In this document: positions 27,285 through 37,216 of the stretch, piece by piece
Numbering within the stretch: position 1 is the stretch's first letter
Layout of the letters: the number at the start of each line of letters is the position of its first letter
DNA from: Candidatus Izemoplasmatales bacterium
GTDB taxonomy: Bacteria > Bacillota_I > Bacilli_A > Izemoplasmatales > Hujiaoplasmataceae
Assembly (NCBI GenBank): GCA_028698875.1
Contig: JAQVVR010000001.1
Location: 186,001 to 250,000, forward strand
DNA: 64,000 nt
Direction of reading: 5' to 3'
Notes under the pieces: model-generated
Told to the model about the DNA's origin: nothing
Seen by the model: the letters and a program-made list of their open reading frames with translations, nothing else
Database searches by the model: none
Position numbers and translations under genes: made by a program

Positions 27285-30200
27285 ATGCCAGAAAAACGCG
27301 AAAACAAGTTATATTCCCTTAAACAAGTCGCTTTGGATGTTTCTAGTCATGATACTAATCTGGCAAACATCGAAACCGCAATCGGGGAAATCCACACCAA
27401 CTATAATTCTGAAATCGCAAAAATCGAAGAAAACTTCGATGTTTTTGGCTTGGAAAATCAAAAAACATACGAACGATATGAAGCTGATTTCACTCGGGTA
27501 TTAGAATATATCGATCAAGAATACTTTGGCTTATTTAAAGCACTAGACGAAGATTTTGTTGCTCATCGCCAAAAATTAGAAAGTCAATTGGCAGCTGAAG
27601 ACGAACAATATCAGAAAATCGTCAAGGCATTTGAGGATTTAGAAAACGATGCTTATTCCACCTACAAGACATTATGTCAAGAATCCGAAGCGGCAATTAA
27701 TAAGGAAACTGAAATTCACCAACGGTTTGTGGATGAACAAACTTCAAATTTTGAAGCGATAAAAGATAAATATAATTTTATAAACAATAATCAATATGAT
27801 AAATTGCTATGGACAATGGAGAAATCCAAAAACGCGCTTAATCAATTGTCTAAACAACTCAACGAGCAAGCCTTTAATGATACCAAGTATATGAATCAAA
27901 CCGTTTTAAACATTATTGAACAATTACGGGACACAAAAAACAAGATTACCGCTTTATTTAAAACCACTACTCAAGCTTTTACCATCAAAAAGGATCGTAT
28001 TGATGAACTCAGTACAATTCGTCAAATTCCCTATTCGGAAATTAATCAAACACTAATTGATCAATATGTCCGTCAAATCACTTCTGTAAACCAAAAAAAG
28101 ATCGCGTTCGATAAATTGGTTAATGAAGATTATCTCAAATCATCAATGATTGTTGGTAAGCGAATAATCGACGCAGACAGCAAAAAAAATCAAAGATTGA
28201 CCAAAAAGTTCATTATGCAATACGGCATCATCAAAGCAAAAAGCAATTACTTGCTGAAGCGCAACCAGCAATTAAGCGACTTATTGATTTCTAAATACCA
28301 AAATGAAATTCGCAAAATCAAGGTTGATTCATTTAAACGAGTTGAAGAGATCAAACTTGCCTATTCATTACCAAGTCATTTTTTTCAAAATTCGATCAAT
28401 CTTTATAGTAATTTTGCTTTTTATGTATCCGAGTCTTTAGACGAACTAGATAACATGCTTTCTGATCTTCTTCGGTTCAATCAGAATATCACCCAAACCT
28501 TTGTGGATTATATGACCAGTAGCACAAAAGCATTTGAAGATTATAAGATAAACTGTCAGGTCACTGTAAATAATATCACTTCTAAAATGACTGACCTGTT
28601 AACAAATATCAATCGTTTTAGCAAAGACATAGTATCACTTGAATCTAAAAACCGGTTGGAAATTGCCGACATTAAAAAGCAAATGGAAAACGCAGATATC
28701 ACTGGTGATTATCAAAAATATCTTGCCACGCTTAACAATGACCGATCCGTGACTGATTTTCAACATACGGTAAATATCAAAAAAACGCAAGTATATGCTG
28801 ATGGTGAGGCCAGTTTGCTTGTCATTCAACGTGAAGTGACCGAGCGCAATCGCCAACGTCAGATTGATCAAGCCGCTTTAAAACATGAGCGACTAATCAA
28901 CAATTTAGAAAAAGACATTCATGATTTGGCATATGATAAGGAACTGGCCATTTGCGAAGCAAGATATCGCCGTGATTTAGCTTTAATCGATCAAGAGCAA
29001 AAACAAACACTGGAAAATGAAGCTTTTTTCAGGGCCAGTCAACAAGATTTTCTGTGGCAAACCCTACAAAAACAATTGGCTGAATATGAACACAATAAAG
29101 CCGTAGGTAGCGACTACGTCGTTGATTTTGTTCATCAAACGCAAAAAATTATTGATGTTGAAAAGTCGAAAACATTAGCGACACAAGCTTATTTACTTGG
29201 TTCAAAACTCCCTTATGCCTATGCTTATCATCTTGAATTGGAACGCGAGGAAGTTAAAAAACATCTCCTTTACCGTACTAGTCAAAAAACGGAGCCATAT
29301 GAAAAAGCAATTCAATATTTTGACCATCTTTTATTTGTGAATCGCAAAAATATCATCAAACAAATCGGTCGATATTCATTATATCTTAAGCACTTGTTGG
29401 CTAATTTGTCAGATGCAAATGCCCCCATTCAAGCCGAATCTCTCTCTTTAGAACATTTTTATCGTTACGAAGTTCTTTCTGTTATCCGCAACAGCCGTGA
29501 AACCGTATCATCGTTGATATCGCCAGAAAAAAACGCTGATTTACTTACTAAAGCAGACAAGTTATTCGATGATGATTTTAAACGAGTCGCTATCTTAACG
29601 ACTTCAGCAGAAAAAAAATGTCTTATGAATGTTAAATCCATAAAGGGGTTAAGAAAATCACTTTTAGGTTACTATGTTGAGATGATTCTCCTTTTAGATG
29701 CATTCTTAGAGCATGTTTACATAATATTAGATGAATTGGAAGAATGCTTAATCAAAAATGATGTTTTAACAGTTAAAAAATATCAAGATGAAATGAACCG
29801 GAAAAAATTAATGATTGACATGGAATACGATTTAGCTGTCTTCTACGCTGGCAAACAGAAAACTAAAGCGGATAAAGCTATTATCATTGTCAATTCGGAG
29901 TGCAAAGCAGTTGAAAACAGGCTGGCAGCACGTGTTTATCAGTTAAATAAAACCTATATCGATGGACTTAAGGAACAAGAAAATTTTATTGATTATTTGG
30001 ATCAAGAACTTTCCCGTGAATACAAAAAGCAGGTTCATTCCAAGACTATTGATTTAAAACAAGAACTTTCCACATTCAAAAAACAAAAACAAACACTTGA
30101 TAATAATCAAAAACGTTATATTTATGCTTACGAAGTTATGAAAAAACAAAATTATTCGCTGGTAGAGCAAGCAAATAAGCGTGCTATGGCCAATCTCGAT

Positions 30201-30746
30201 ATGCAGGATAAACAACGAGCAGAGGGTTTGATTACACTCAACCAGACAATCGAAACATTACCGAAAAAGAATGATCAGATGGTCTCAAGTCTTGAATTAC
30301 AAAAGGAACAATTCGTCAAAAGTCATTCGATGTCTTTAACGCATGAACTCGCTCATATTGAAGAACAAAAATTTATCTCTCGACCAGCATTTTTAACAAA
30401 AATCGCCGAGATTAGGGATCGACTCCCACAAGATTACATGACGTTATACAAGCAAATTGCTATCGCCCAAACTACTTTTGTTAAGCAATATCCTGATGCT
30501 CATGATTTGTATTCTATGGAGTATAATCGTTTTCTCAATAGCCAAACCGAATATAATAATATTTTATTTAATGATTCCATCATACTTCATCCGTTTGAAA
30601 AATATCTTCATGTTTCTGATCGAATCAAGATCAAAACCGATGAAGTCTTCCAAGATACGGTGAAAAAATCAGCTGCTAGGCTTGATGAAATAAAGAAACA
30701 AGCCATCGAATCCGAAGAAAATCAAAAACGCATCATTAATGCCTAA
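27285..30746 (+). CDS. giant coiled-coil protein 1 (1153 residues), function unknown
   Basis: A protein dominated by Glu, Lys, Gln, Leu and Ile in heptad-like spacing from about residue 20 to the end, with scattered Tyr and Phe; breaks occur near 370-400 and 690-720. There is no signal peptide, membrane helix, Walker motif, nuclease motif or sorting signal, so it should be a long cytoplasmic rod. The ATG at 27285 is chosen because AGGGTGG lies five bases upstream; an in-frame GTG at 27276 is part of that SD. It has its own strong promoter and is followed after 16 bp by a second protein of the same kind. A segment near 503-575 aligns locally with residues about 560-620 of the partner. A cytoskeletal or chromosome-organising role is possible but unproven. 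Confidence 0.85.
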   Translation: MPEKRENKLYSLKQVALDVSSHDTNLANIETAIGEIHTNYNSEIAKIEENFDVFGLENQKTYERYEADFTRVLEYIDQEYFGLFKALDEDFVAHRQKLESQLAAEDEQYQKIVKAFEDLENDAYSTYKTLCQESEAAINKETEIHQRFVDEQTSNFEAIKDKYNFINNNQYDKLLWTMEKSKNALNQLSKQLNEQAFNDTKYMNQTVLNIIEQLRDTKNKITALFKTTTQAFTIKKDRIDELSTIRQIPYSEINQTLIDQYVRQITSVNQKKIAFDKLVNEDYLKSSMIVGKRIIDADSKKNQRLTKKFIMQYGIIKAKSNYLLKRNQQLSDLLISKYQNEIRKIKVDSFKRVEEIKLAYSLPSHFFQNSINLYSNFAFYVSESLDELDNMLSDLLRFNQNITQTFVDYMTSSTKAFEDYKINCQVTVNNITSKMTDLLTNINRFSKDIVSLESKNRLEIADIKKQMENADITGDYQKYLATLNNDRSVTDFQHTVNIKKTQVYADGEASLLVIQREVTERNRQRQIDQAALKHERLINNLEKDIHDLAYDKELAICEARYRRDLALIDQEQKQTLENEAFFRASQQDFLWQTLQKQLAEYEHNKAVGSDYVVDFVHQTQKIIDVEKSKTLATQAYLLGSKLPYAYAYHLELEREEVKKHLLYRTSQKTEPYEKAIQYFDHLLFVNRKNIIKQIGRYSLYLKHLLANLSDANAPIQAESLSLEHFYRYEVLSVIRNSRETVSSLISPEKNADLLTKADKLFDDDFKRVAILTTSAEKKCLMNVKSIKGLRKSLLGYYVEMILLLDAFLEHVYIILDELEECLIKNDVLTVKKYQDEMNRKKLMIDMEYDLAVFYAGKQKTKADKAIIIVNSECKAVENRLAARVYQLNKTYIDGLKEQENFIDYLDQELSREYKKQVHSKTIDLKQELSTFKKQKQTLDNNQKRYIYAYEVMKKQNYSLVEQANKRAMANLDMQDKQRAEGLITLNQTIETLPKKNDQMVSSLELQKEQFVKSHSMSLTHELAHIEEQKFISRPAFLTKIAEIRDRLPQDYMTLYKQIAIAQTTFVKQYPDAHDLYSMEYNRFLNSQTEYNNILFNDSIILHPFEKYLHVSDRIKIKTDEVFQDTVKKSAARLDEIKKQAIESEENQKRIINA

Positions 30747-30762
30747 ACCGGAGGGGAAAACC

Positions 30763-33708
30763 GTGGCCGAACAAAACAAAAATCATCCCATAGCCGATTT
30801 AACTAGCGGAAAATCTGTTCTTCAAAGAGAAATCAAACAAGGCTATGCCCAAGAGATTTCCCTTTATGAGGATTTTTTTGACAAGGTCACACAACATGCA
30901 AAAACACATCGTCAAATTTCAATCAACAATTTAAAAGAATCCGAAAAAAGGCTTCATCAGCTGAAAACCAACGCCGAGAAGATAGCTGACTCAATTTTTT
31001 ATCATGATGAAGAAATTGTTGTTCAACGTTCGCGAATTATCAGTGAAACCGAAGATCTCGTTCGAGTTCAAAATGAAGATATCCTCCATCACGATCGCCT
31101 GAGTTTCGATGACACAATTCAGGCCATAGATTATCTCGCAAAGGCTTTAATGCAAGTTAAATATGATTTCATAGGTTTTTATTCTCGTAGTCATCTCAAT
31201 TCAATCCTTTCGACTGAAGATTTTTTTGACTATTATATGCAAAAAAGTCATGCATTTCAAGTTATCTTGGATCGGCATCAAAATGAAGTATATGAATTAT
31301 TCGTTAAACTTGATGAGCAAATCAAGTCTATGGATGATGCCATAGGCAATATTATCCAATCTAAAAACCGAAAAGTAACCGATATTGAAACTTTTTATGA
31401 CAAAGAAGCTCATCATTTTGCCGATAATCAGTTGTCTTTTTCCGCCGAATCCGATCCGACTTCAATTGAAATTCAAGCTCTTGCCAGTGACAAAATCAAC
31501 CAATATAAGGCTTTTTGCGATCATTCCATCCATCAAAATATGAAAATTCAAAAAGTATTGGAAGACGATTACTTGACCTTATATCAACGCGTCTTGGGAC
31601 GTTTATTACAAAGCCGTTCTTACCAAATAATCAATCGTTTTGATCTGTTTGATGACCCCTTGCGCTTCAAGATTGAATATAAGCAAAAACTCCTTGACGC
31701 TGAAGCAAAGGGATCAAAGGAATTACGAAGTTTACTGCGAATCTACCAAAAGATTTGTCGTTGGCAAAAGGATGTTCGCTCAGCGGAAACAAGAGCTACT
31801 ATGATGTTAAAAACTCAAGCCAAGCGCAAAGAAACGCTTCTTAAACTTTCTGAAGAAACCTCAGTTATACAAATGAATCGCCTTGAACTTTATCTCAACG
31901 AGTACCTTGAAGTAATGAAGTTTGATCCGTTTCTCGCCCAGGCAATTGGTGATTATTCGTCAAAAATCATTAAGGATGAACTAGCTCGCCTTTCCCTTCT
32001 AAAACTTAACAAAGAACTAAAAACCAATATCGATTACGATATTCAAGCGACCAAGATTAAAAGTCAGATAAACGAATTAGAAATAATTATGATGAACTCA
32101 ATAAAAAAGCATTTATACCTTCAGGAAGGCGAATTGCTTAGTGAGTTAAATAAAATCCCCTTGTTCTTACTCGAAAAACGGCATCAACTGATTTCTTCTA
32201 GTTTAGCAATTCTGCGTGAACGTCATCTGATTGAACGTTTGGATAAAGCCACAAATGAGCATTTAGCATATCTATTAGTAAGTGGTAATACTAGTCGCAG
32301 ATGGATCTCGATTGTCTCCGATGAACTAATTAGTAATACCCGTGATAAAGAAACTCATAATATTTATGTCGTGGAAGCAAAATCAGAAATTGAATTGGCA
32401 TTAAAACAATATGATATAAGCGCCATTCATATTCAAACAATGTATGAAAACGAAAAATCATATTTGGTAATGCAAAAAAGTCGTGTGGATGAAGAAACCA
32501 AGATAAATAACGATTTCATCTTGACGACGTATTTAAATCAAATGCGCTTTGCACAAGAACAAATTGCTTTAGCCGAATCCGAATACCGAGTACGTCTAGA
32601 ATCCTTAATGGTAACTATCGATCAAGAACGCAAGTTTTATAATGATCAAATCAACTTGGTTCATGTTAAATATGACCAAAATGTTCGTCTTATTGAAGAT
32701 GCATATCAAGCCAAATTATATTCTGAATCTCATAAAATTGCGGAAACCGTCGACAAAAAAGCACAAAAAGCTTTAGCGATTTCCTTAGAGAAAGATCGCC
32801 GCATCCGTGACCAGCAAGTAAATGTGCTTGTTAAGAGTCTGGCAGGCGATGAAGTCATCATTAAATCGCAAAACCAACTTCGTTCAATTGATGATCAACT
32901 CCAAGAAGCCATTCATGACGCTGATGTTTTACGGGAAGCGACGATTCGGGAATTCACTGAACTATACGAACATGCCAAATCCCGTTATGAAATACTAAAA
33001 CCTTATATGGATAATGCCATAAATATTCTTGACCCGACCTTTTATGATGGCTTGGCCGCTATCAACGAGCGTTATCATGCCAAAATCCATGAAGCTGAGT
33101 CGGAGCTCGATCGTAAAATTGAGAAACTTTTACCCCAATACCGCGAAGTATTCTTTACTCAAGATGTTGAAGACCATTCATTAGATTACCGAGCACGTAT
33201 CGAAGAAATAATGATGGAAAGGGAAACCAATGAAGCCGTTTACCAGCAAAAATTGCAAGCCGTTGAAAATCATTACCGGCAAGAATTAACTATGATTGAT
33301 GCCGAAGAAGAAAGTTCTAAAAGCGCATATAAAGTTGAAATTGATACAATTCACAACAAAGAAGTCGCTACTTCCGCTCAATTTGCGCAAATGGCAAAAA
33401 CGATTGATGCCGAAGGTGATGCAAAAATCAAAGCGCATCGAGAAGCCACGTTATCGACGATTAATCAATTAACAGATGAATATTTCATATCGCTTAAAGC
33501 TTCTAAAAAAACGATTGCCGATTTGTCCGATGATTTTCAAAAACTTCTTGATGGTTACCAAGATTATCTAGGTTTTTCCGAGGGCGAAAAAAAATATCGT
33601 TACGTTCTGAAATCCATCAAGAAAGCTAACCGCAAGAAACTTCATAATTCCTTAAAACAACTAAAGATAAAATATCGTCATTATCACATCTTTAATCAAA
33701 AAAATTAA
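30763..33708 (+). CDS. giant coiled-coil protein 2 (981 residues), function unknown
   Basis: A second long coiled-coil protein with no signal peptide, membrane segment or catalytic motif. The GTG at 30763 is the probable start: GGAGGGG lies six bases upstream, whereas the in-frame ATG at 30739 lies inside the end of the previous gene and has no SD. The rod covers most of the length, with a Pro/Asp break around residue 750 (NILDPTFYDGL). The last about 35 residues are strongly basic (KSIKKANRKK and following), a candidate nucleic-acid or membrane contact. Segments like YENEKSYLVMQ (about 561-571) resemble YADGEASLLVIQ in the partner. It ends at its own terminator. Confidence 0.83.
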   Translation: MAEQNKNHPIADLTSGKSVLQREIKQGYAQEISLYEDFFDKVTQHAKTHRQISINNLKESEKRLHQLKTNAEKIADSIFYHDEEIVVQRSRIISETEDLVRVQNEDILHHDRLSFDDTIQAIDYLAKALMQVKYDFIGFYSRSHLNSILSTEDFFDYYMQKSHAFQVILDRHQNEVYELFVKLDEQIKSMDDAIGNIIQSKNRKVTDIETFYDKEAHHFADNQLSFSAESDPTSIEIQALASDKINQYKAFCDHSIHQNMKIQKVLEDDYLTLYQRVLGRLLQSRSYQIINRFDLFDDPLRFKIEYKQKLLDAEAKGSKELRSLLRIYQKICRWQKDVRSAETRATMMLKTQAKRKETLLKLSEETSVIQMNRLELYLNEYLEVMKFDPFLAQAIGDYSSKIIKDELARLSLLKLNKELKTNIDYDIQATKIKSQINELEIIMMNSIKKHLYLQEGELLSELNKIPLFLLEKRHQLISSSLAILRERHLIERLDKATNEHLAYLLVSGNTSRRWISIVSDELISNTRDKETHNIYVVEAKSEIELALKQYDISAIHIQTMYENEKSYLVMQKSRVDEETKINNDFILTTYLNQMRFAQEQIALAESEYRVRLESLMVTIDQERKFYNDQINLVHVKYDQNVRLIEDAYQAKLYSESHKIAETVDKKAQKALAISLEKDRRIRDQQVNVLVKSLAGDEVIIKSQNQLRSIDDQLQEAIHDADVLREATIREFTELYEHAKSRYEILKPYMDNAINILDPTFYDGLAAINERYHAKIHEAESELDRKIEKLLPQYREVFFTQDVEDHSLDYRARIEEIMMERETNEAVYQQKLQAVENHYRQELTMIDAEEESSKSAYKVEIDTIHNKEVATSAQFAQMAKTIDAEGDAKIKAHREATLSTINQLTDEYFISLKASKKTIADLSDDFQKLLDGYQDYLGFSEGEKKYRYVLKSIKKANRKKLHNSLKQLKIKYRHYHIFNQKN

Positions 33709-33714
33709 CGATAA

Positions 33715-33747
33715 CCAACCCGGTTCGAACTTCGAACCGGGTTTTAT
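33715..33747 (+). terminator. terminator of the coiled-coil operon
   Basis: AACCCGGTTCGAA pairs with TTCGAACCGGGTT (13 bp, C in the loop region), followed by TTTATATT. There is no T-run on the other strand, so it serves the plus-strand operon only. Confidence 0.85.
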
Positions 33748-33750
33748 ATT

Positions 33751-33776
33751 AAAAAGGACAACCATATAGGCCGTCC
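33751..33776 (-). terminator. terminator after deoB
   Basis: The stem GGACAACC (33756-33763) and GGCCGTCC (33769-33776) has two G-T pairs in the RNA, and is followed on the minus strand by TTTTTAATAT. Confidence 0.75.
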
Positions 33777-33791
33777 ACATTTATAGATAAT

Positions 33792-34970
33792 TTATTTAAT
33801 GATTCGTAATAAGCTCTTTCCGTATTCAGGGCAGGCAACATTAAAGTTATCGGCAATTGTGGCTCCAATATCAGCGAATGAATCCGAGATTGGTAACATT
33901 CCTCCATTAAGCAATTTATTATATATGAAAAGCGGTACATACTCACGAGTATGGTCTGTACCAAAAAAGGTCGGATCATTACCATGATCGGCAGTAATCA
34001 TTAACAAATCATCATCCCGAAGGCATGGTAAAAGTGTACCCAAATCAACATCAAATTCCGTAAGCGCTTTTTTATATCCAAACGCATCACGGCGATGACC
34101 ATACATCGCATCAAAATCGACTAAATTAACAAAACACAGGCCAGTGAAATTGCCTTTAGCGATGGCAATGGTTGTTTCCATGCCATTGTGATTAGATATG
34201 ATTCCATGATGATCAGTAATTCCTGATCCGTTAAAAATATCCCGGATTTTACCAACAGATATTACATCATAATGTGATTCGGCTAATGAATCTAAAACCG
34301 TCTTTCCCGAAGGATTAAGCGCATAATCATGACGATTTGGCGTCCGTTTGAAACCATTGACAGGATCACCAATAAAAGGTCTGGCAATGATTCGGCCAAC
34401 TTTCCAAGCCTCTTTCATCGTTATCTCGCGGGCAATGTGACAAATTTGATATAGTTCTGCTAAGGGAATGATGGCTTCATGAGCCGCAATTTGTAATACC
34501 GAGTCGGCTGAGGTATACACAATCAACTCGCCAGTTTCCATCTGCCGGGGTCCTAATTCAACCAGTATTTCGGTCCCTGATGCGGATTTATTCCCTATTA
34601 TTTTCCTGCCGGTCTTCTGCTCTAATTCCGTAATAAGTGCTTGGGGAAAGCCGGTATCAGTAAAGGTTTTAAAAGGGACAACCGTTTTGAGTCCCATCAT
34701 TTCCCAATGGCCAGTCATCGTGTCTTTCCCGTTAGAAAGTTCTTTCATCTTTGTGGTATTGGCACGTGGTCGTTCCGTTGGCGAAACACCTTGAATGTAA
34801 GTTAAATTGCCATAACCAAAAGACTCTAAATTAGGCATAAAGATACCACCGGTTGCTTCTGCTAAATGCGAAATCGTGTTAGCACCGACATCACCATATT
34901 GGGCTGCGTCTGGTAATTCACCAGCACCAACGCTGTCCATAACAATTAAAAAGACGCGTTTGTATTTCAT
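33792..34970 (-). CDS. deoB: phosphopentomutase
   Basis: A 392-residue Mn2+-dependent mutase of the alkaline phosphatase superfamily that converts (deoxy)ribose-1-phosphate to the 5-phosphate, linking DeoD to DeoC. Metal and catalytic motifs are present: [13 protein letters not shown] at 10-22, the phospho-acceptor threonine in [16 protein letters not shown], and [10 protein letters not shown] with DHTREYVPL near the end. It directly follows xerD (as in Bacillus xerD-drm) rather than deoC-deoD, which lie 20 kb away. A terminator follows. Confidence 0.96.
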   Translation of the reverse strand: MKYKRVFLIVMDSVGAGELPDAAQYGDVGANTISHLAEATGGIFMPNLESFGYGNLTYIQGVSPTERPRANTTKMKELSNGKDTMTGHWEMMGLKTVVPFKTFTDTGFPQALITELEQKTGRKIIGNKSASGTEILVELGPRQMETGELIVYTSADSVLQIAAHEAIIPLAELYQICHIAREITMKEAWKVGRIIARPFIGDPVNGFKRTPNRHDYALNPSGKTVLDSLAESHYDVISVGKIRDIFNGSGITDHHGIISNHNGMETTIAIAKGNFTGLCFVNLVDFDAMYGHRRDAFGYKKALTEFDVDLGTLLPCLRDDDLLMITADHGNDPTFFGTDHTREYVPLFIYNKLLNGGMLPISDSFADIGATIADNFNVACPEYGKSLLRIIK

Positions 34971-34972
34971 AT

Positions 34973-35881
34973 CTATTCCTTCTTTCCTAAGGCCCGTGGA
35001 TGGGCGGCTTCATAAGCTGCTTGTAAATGCTTAGTTGAAATATGAGTATAATTCTCTGTAGTTAAAATATCTTCGTGACCAAGAAGTTCTTGAACCGCAC
35101 GCAAGTCAGCTCCATTTTCTAATAAATGGGTGGCAAATGAGTGCCTTAGCGTATGCGGGGAAATGGATTTATCAATATGGGCTTTTACCGCTAAGTTTTG
35201 GATGATTTTGTAAAATCCCACACGGCTGATTCGAGTTCCGCTTTTATTAACAAATAATATTTCCTTATTAGTTGGATGAATAAGCGGTCTGGCATCAGTT
35301 AAATACTTGCGTAAAGCGATAATAGCATTTTCGCCTAACGGAACAATTCGTTCTTTGTTACCTTTGCCAAGTACTTTGATAAAACCCATATTAAGATGCA
35401 AGTCAGCCACATCAAGATCAATTAATTCTGAAACCCGCAGACCAGATCCATAGGCCAGTTCAATCATAGCCACATTTCGTAAATCCAAAATTGATTTTGC
35501 ACCTATGGCGGTTGTTAGTAAAGCTTCGATTTCTTCGATATTTAAAACAACCGGCAAATGTTTTTGCGTTTTTGGCAAAGGCAAACTTTTAACAACATTG
35601 CCATCGACCAGTTTTTCTGTTTGCAGATATTGATGAAATGATTTTATTGATGAAATTTTACGAGAAATACTTTTTACGGCTAATTCCGCTCGTTTTAAAT
35701 GGGCAAGATAATTTACTATATGGGTTCTTTCAATACGATCTGGTTGTTTAATATGATAGTTTTTGTCAAGAAATTCTAGATAATCAGTAATATCATTTAC
35801 GTATGAAGAAATCGTATTTTTTGACAGATTCTTAGTGATTTTCAAATAATATAGATATTCTTTGAGTATGTTATCAAGCAT
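34973..35881 (-). CDS. xerD: tyrosine recombinase XerD-like
   Basis: A 302-residue integrase-family recombinase, probably resolving chromosome dimers at dif. The SAM-like core-binding domain covers about 1-90. The catalytic set is complete: Arg in GSGLRVSEL, Lys in [14 protein letters not shown] in [14 protein letters not shown], His in LGHEDILTT and Tyr in ENYTHIS. The ATG at 35881 follows GGGAGTGA and overlaps the hemW stop by 8 nt. Location before deoB favours XerD over a mobile-element integrase. No dif-like site was recognised in the window. Confidence 0.9.
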   Translation of the reverse strand: MLDNILKEYLYYLKITKNLSKNTISSYVNDITDYLEFLDKNYHIKQPDRIERTHIVNYLAHLKRAELAVKSISRKISSIKSFHQYLQTEKLVDGNVVKSLPLPKTQKHLPVVLNIEEIEALLTTAIGAKSILDLRNVAMIELAYGSGLRVSELIDLDVADLHLNMGFIKVLGKGNKERIVPLGENAIIALRKYLTDARPLIHPTNKEILFVNKSGTRISRVGFYKIIQNLAVKAHIDKSISPHTLRHSFATHLLENGADLRAVQELLGHEDILTTENYTHISTKHLQAAYEAAHPRALGKKE

Positions 35882-37007
35882 CAATATCACTCCCATCGAT
35901 AAAACTGGTTTCCACGCGATTCATAAGCATAATACCGCGATGGGTCAATCGTAACTTGCCATCAGAAAGCTCCAATAGGCCACTGGCGATGTTTATATTA
36001 AGAAGGGGATATCTAGTAAGGATATCGTATCCAAAACGATCATGAAATGCTTTAACGCTGATACCTTCAAGTAAACGTAAATTCATTAATCCGGTTTCTT
36101 GTGCAAGATTGCATGGATCGAAAGATTCAAGTCCGGTTCCGGTAGTTTTGACGGCTTTCATATATGCGGCCAAACGCGGGTAATTATGAAATCGTGTCAT
36201 CTCGACTTGAGAGTGAGCGCCCATACCAAGGCCTAAATATGGTTGGACTTTCCAGTATATCATATTATGCTTTGATTGAAAGTGGGTTTTGGAAAAATTG
36301 CTTATCTCATATTGAAAATATTGATGTTTTGGTAGTTCATTCATGACCAATTCAAACATATCCGCTTCAATGTCTTTGTCGATTGGGGTGATTTTTCCTA
36401 ATTTGATATCATGCATTATTTTCGTCTTTTCTTCCAAAATGAGCGAGTAAAACGATAAATGTTGGGGATTTACTGACACAGCAAAATCGATATCGGCCTG
36501 TAAGTCCGATAAAGTCTCTCCTGGAATACCATAAATAAAATCAAGGTTTATATTCAGGATTTCAGCTTCCTTCAAGACTTTTACCGCCTGAATAACGATG
36601 GCTTTTGTTTCGTGTCTACCGATACTTGTCTGTAATTGGGGATTGATAGTTTGAACCCCAACGCTGACACGCGATACATGATGGGACTTGATGAGTTTTA
36701 CAAAATCGGTGGTGATATCTTGGGGATTAGCTTCAATGGTATATTCTGTTATGTTAGTTATTCTCACCATTGATTCGATTTTTGATAACAAAATCGCCAG
36801 TGGTTTCAGTCCAATTGATGATGGAGTTCCCCCGCCAATATAAATGGTTTCTGTCGTGGCGATTTCCGCGCGGTAATAATCCATTTCATGACATAGTGTT
36901 TGGATATAATCGTCAATTTGATTACTGGCTCCCGCCAATTTGGGAAAATCACAATATGTACAGATTGTATTACAAAAGGGGATGTGGATGTAGAGCGCTT
37001 TTGCCAT
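35874..37007 (-). CDS. hemW: HemW-like radical SAM protein (heme chaperone family)
   Basis: A 377-residue radical SAM protein of the HemN/HemW branch. The cluster motif CNTICTYC (CX3CX2C, about residues 12-19) and YIGGGTPSSI at about 61-70 are diagnostic, with IYGIPGETL and SVGVQT further on. HemW binds heme and is not a coproporphyrinogen oxidase; the short length fits HemW. No heme synthesis genes are visible. The ATG at 37007 is preferred (GGTGAT upstream). It overlaps xerD. Confidence 0.92.
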   Translation of the reverse strand: MAKALYIHIPFCNTICTYCDFPKLAGASNQIDDYIQTLCHEMDYYRAEIATTETIYIGGGTPSSIGLKPLAILLSKIESMVRITNITEYTIEANPQDITTDFVKLIKSHHVSRVSVGVQTINPQLQTSIGRHETKAIVIQAVKVLKEAEILNINLDFIYGIPGETLSDLQADIDFAVSVNPQHLSFYSLILEEKTKIMHDIKLGKITPIDKDIEADMFELVMNELPKHQYFQYEISNFSKTHFQSKHNMIYWKVQPYLGLGMGAHSQVEMTRFHNYPRLAAYMKAVKTTGTGLESFDPCNLAQETGLMNLRLLEGISVKAFHDRFGYDILTRYPLLNINIASGLLELSDGKLRLTHRGIMLMNRVETSFIDGSDIDA

Positions 37008-37135
37008 AATAATCACCATTATTATGTTAACATAATTCGGTGGAAAAGTATACTGGTATGCTTAATATTAGGCTAATAGCCCCTTTAAATAATTACAAAA
37101 ATCATCAGCATAAACTACTGCCTTATTTCAGATAA

Positions 37136-37195
37136 TAAAAAAATCCCCCTTAACTGATGGCTTTCCATATCGCCATCATGTTTAAGGGGATTTGA
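37136..37195 (-). terminator. terminator after lepA
   Basis: Long inverted repeat: CCCCCTTAA plus TGATGGC on one side and GCCATCA plus TTAAGGGG on the other, with a short loop around 37170. Seven T residues follow on the minus strand (37144-37137). The remaining bases up to hemW (37021-37135) hold AT-rich sequence with no confident promoter. Confidence 0.85.
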
Positions 37196-37216
37196 TATTC
37201 TGTAATGCTAAAGTGT

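Noticed and set aside
33720-33742. GGTTCGAAC resembling a tRNA T-arm.
   Set aside because: It is one arm of a perfect terminator stem; no acceptor, D or anticodon arm is present.
34973-35881. Tyrosine recombinase considered as a mobile-element integrase.
   Set aside because: Location in hemW-xerD-deoB, size and lack of att repeats or phage genes fit housekeeping XerD.
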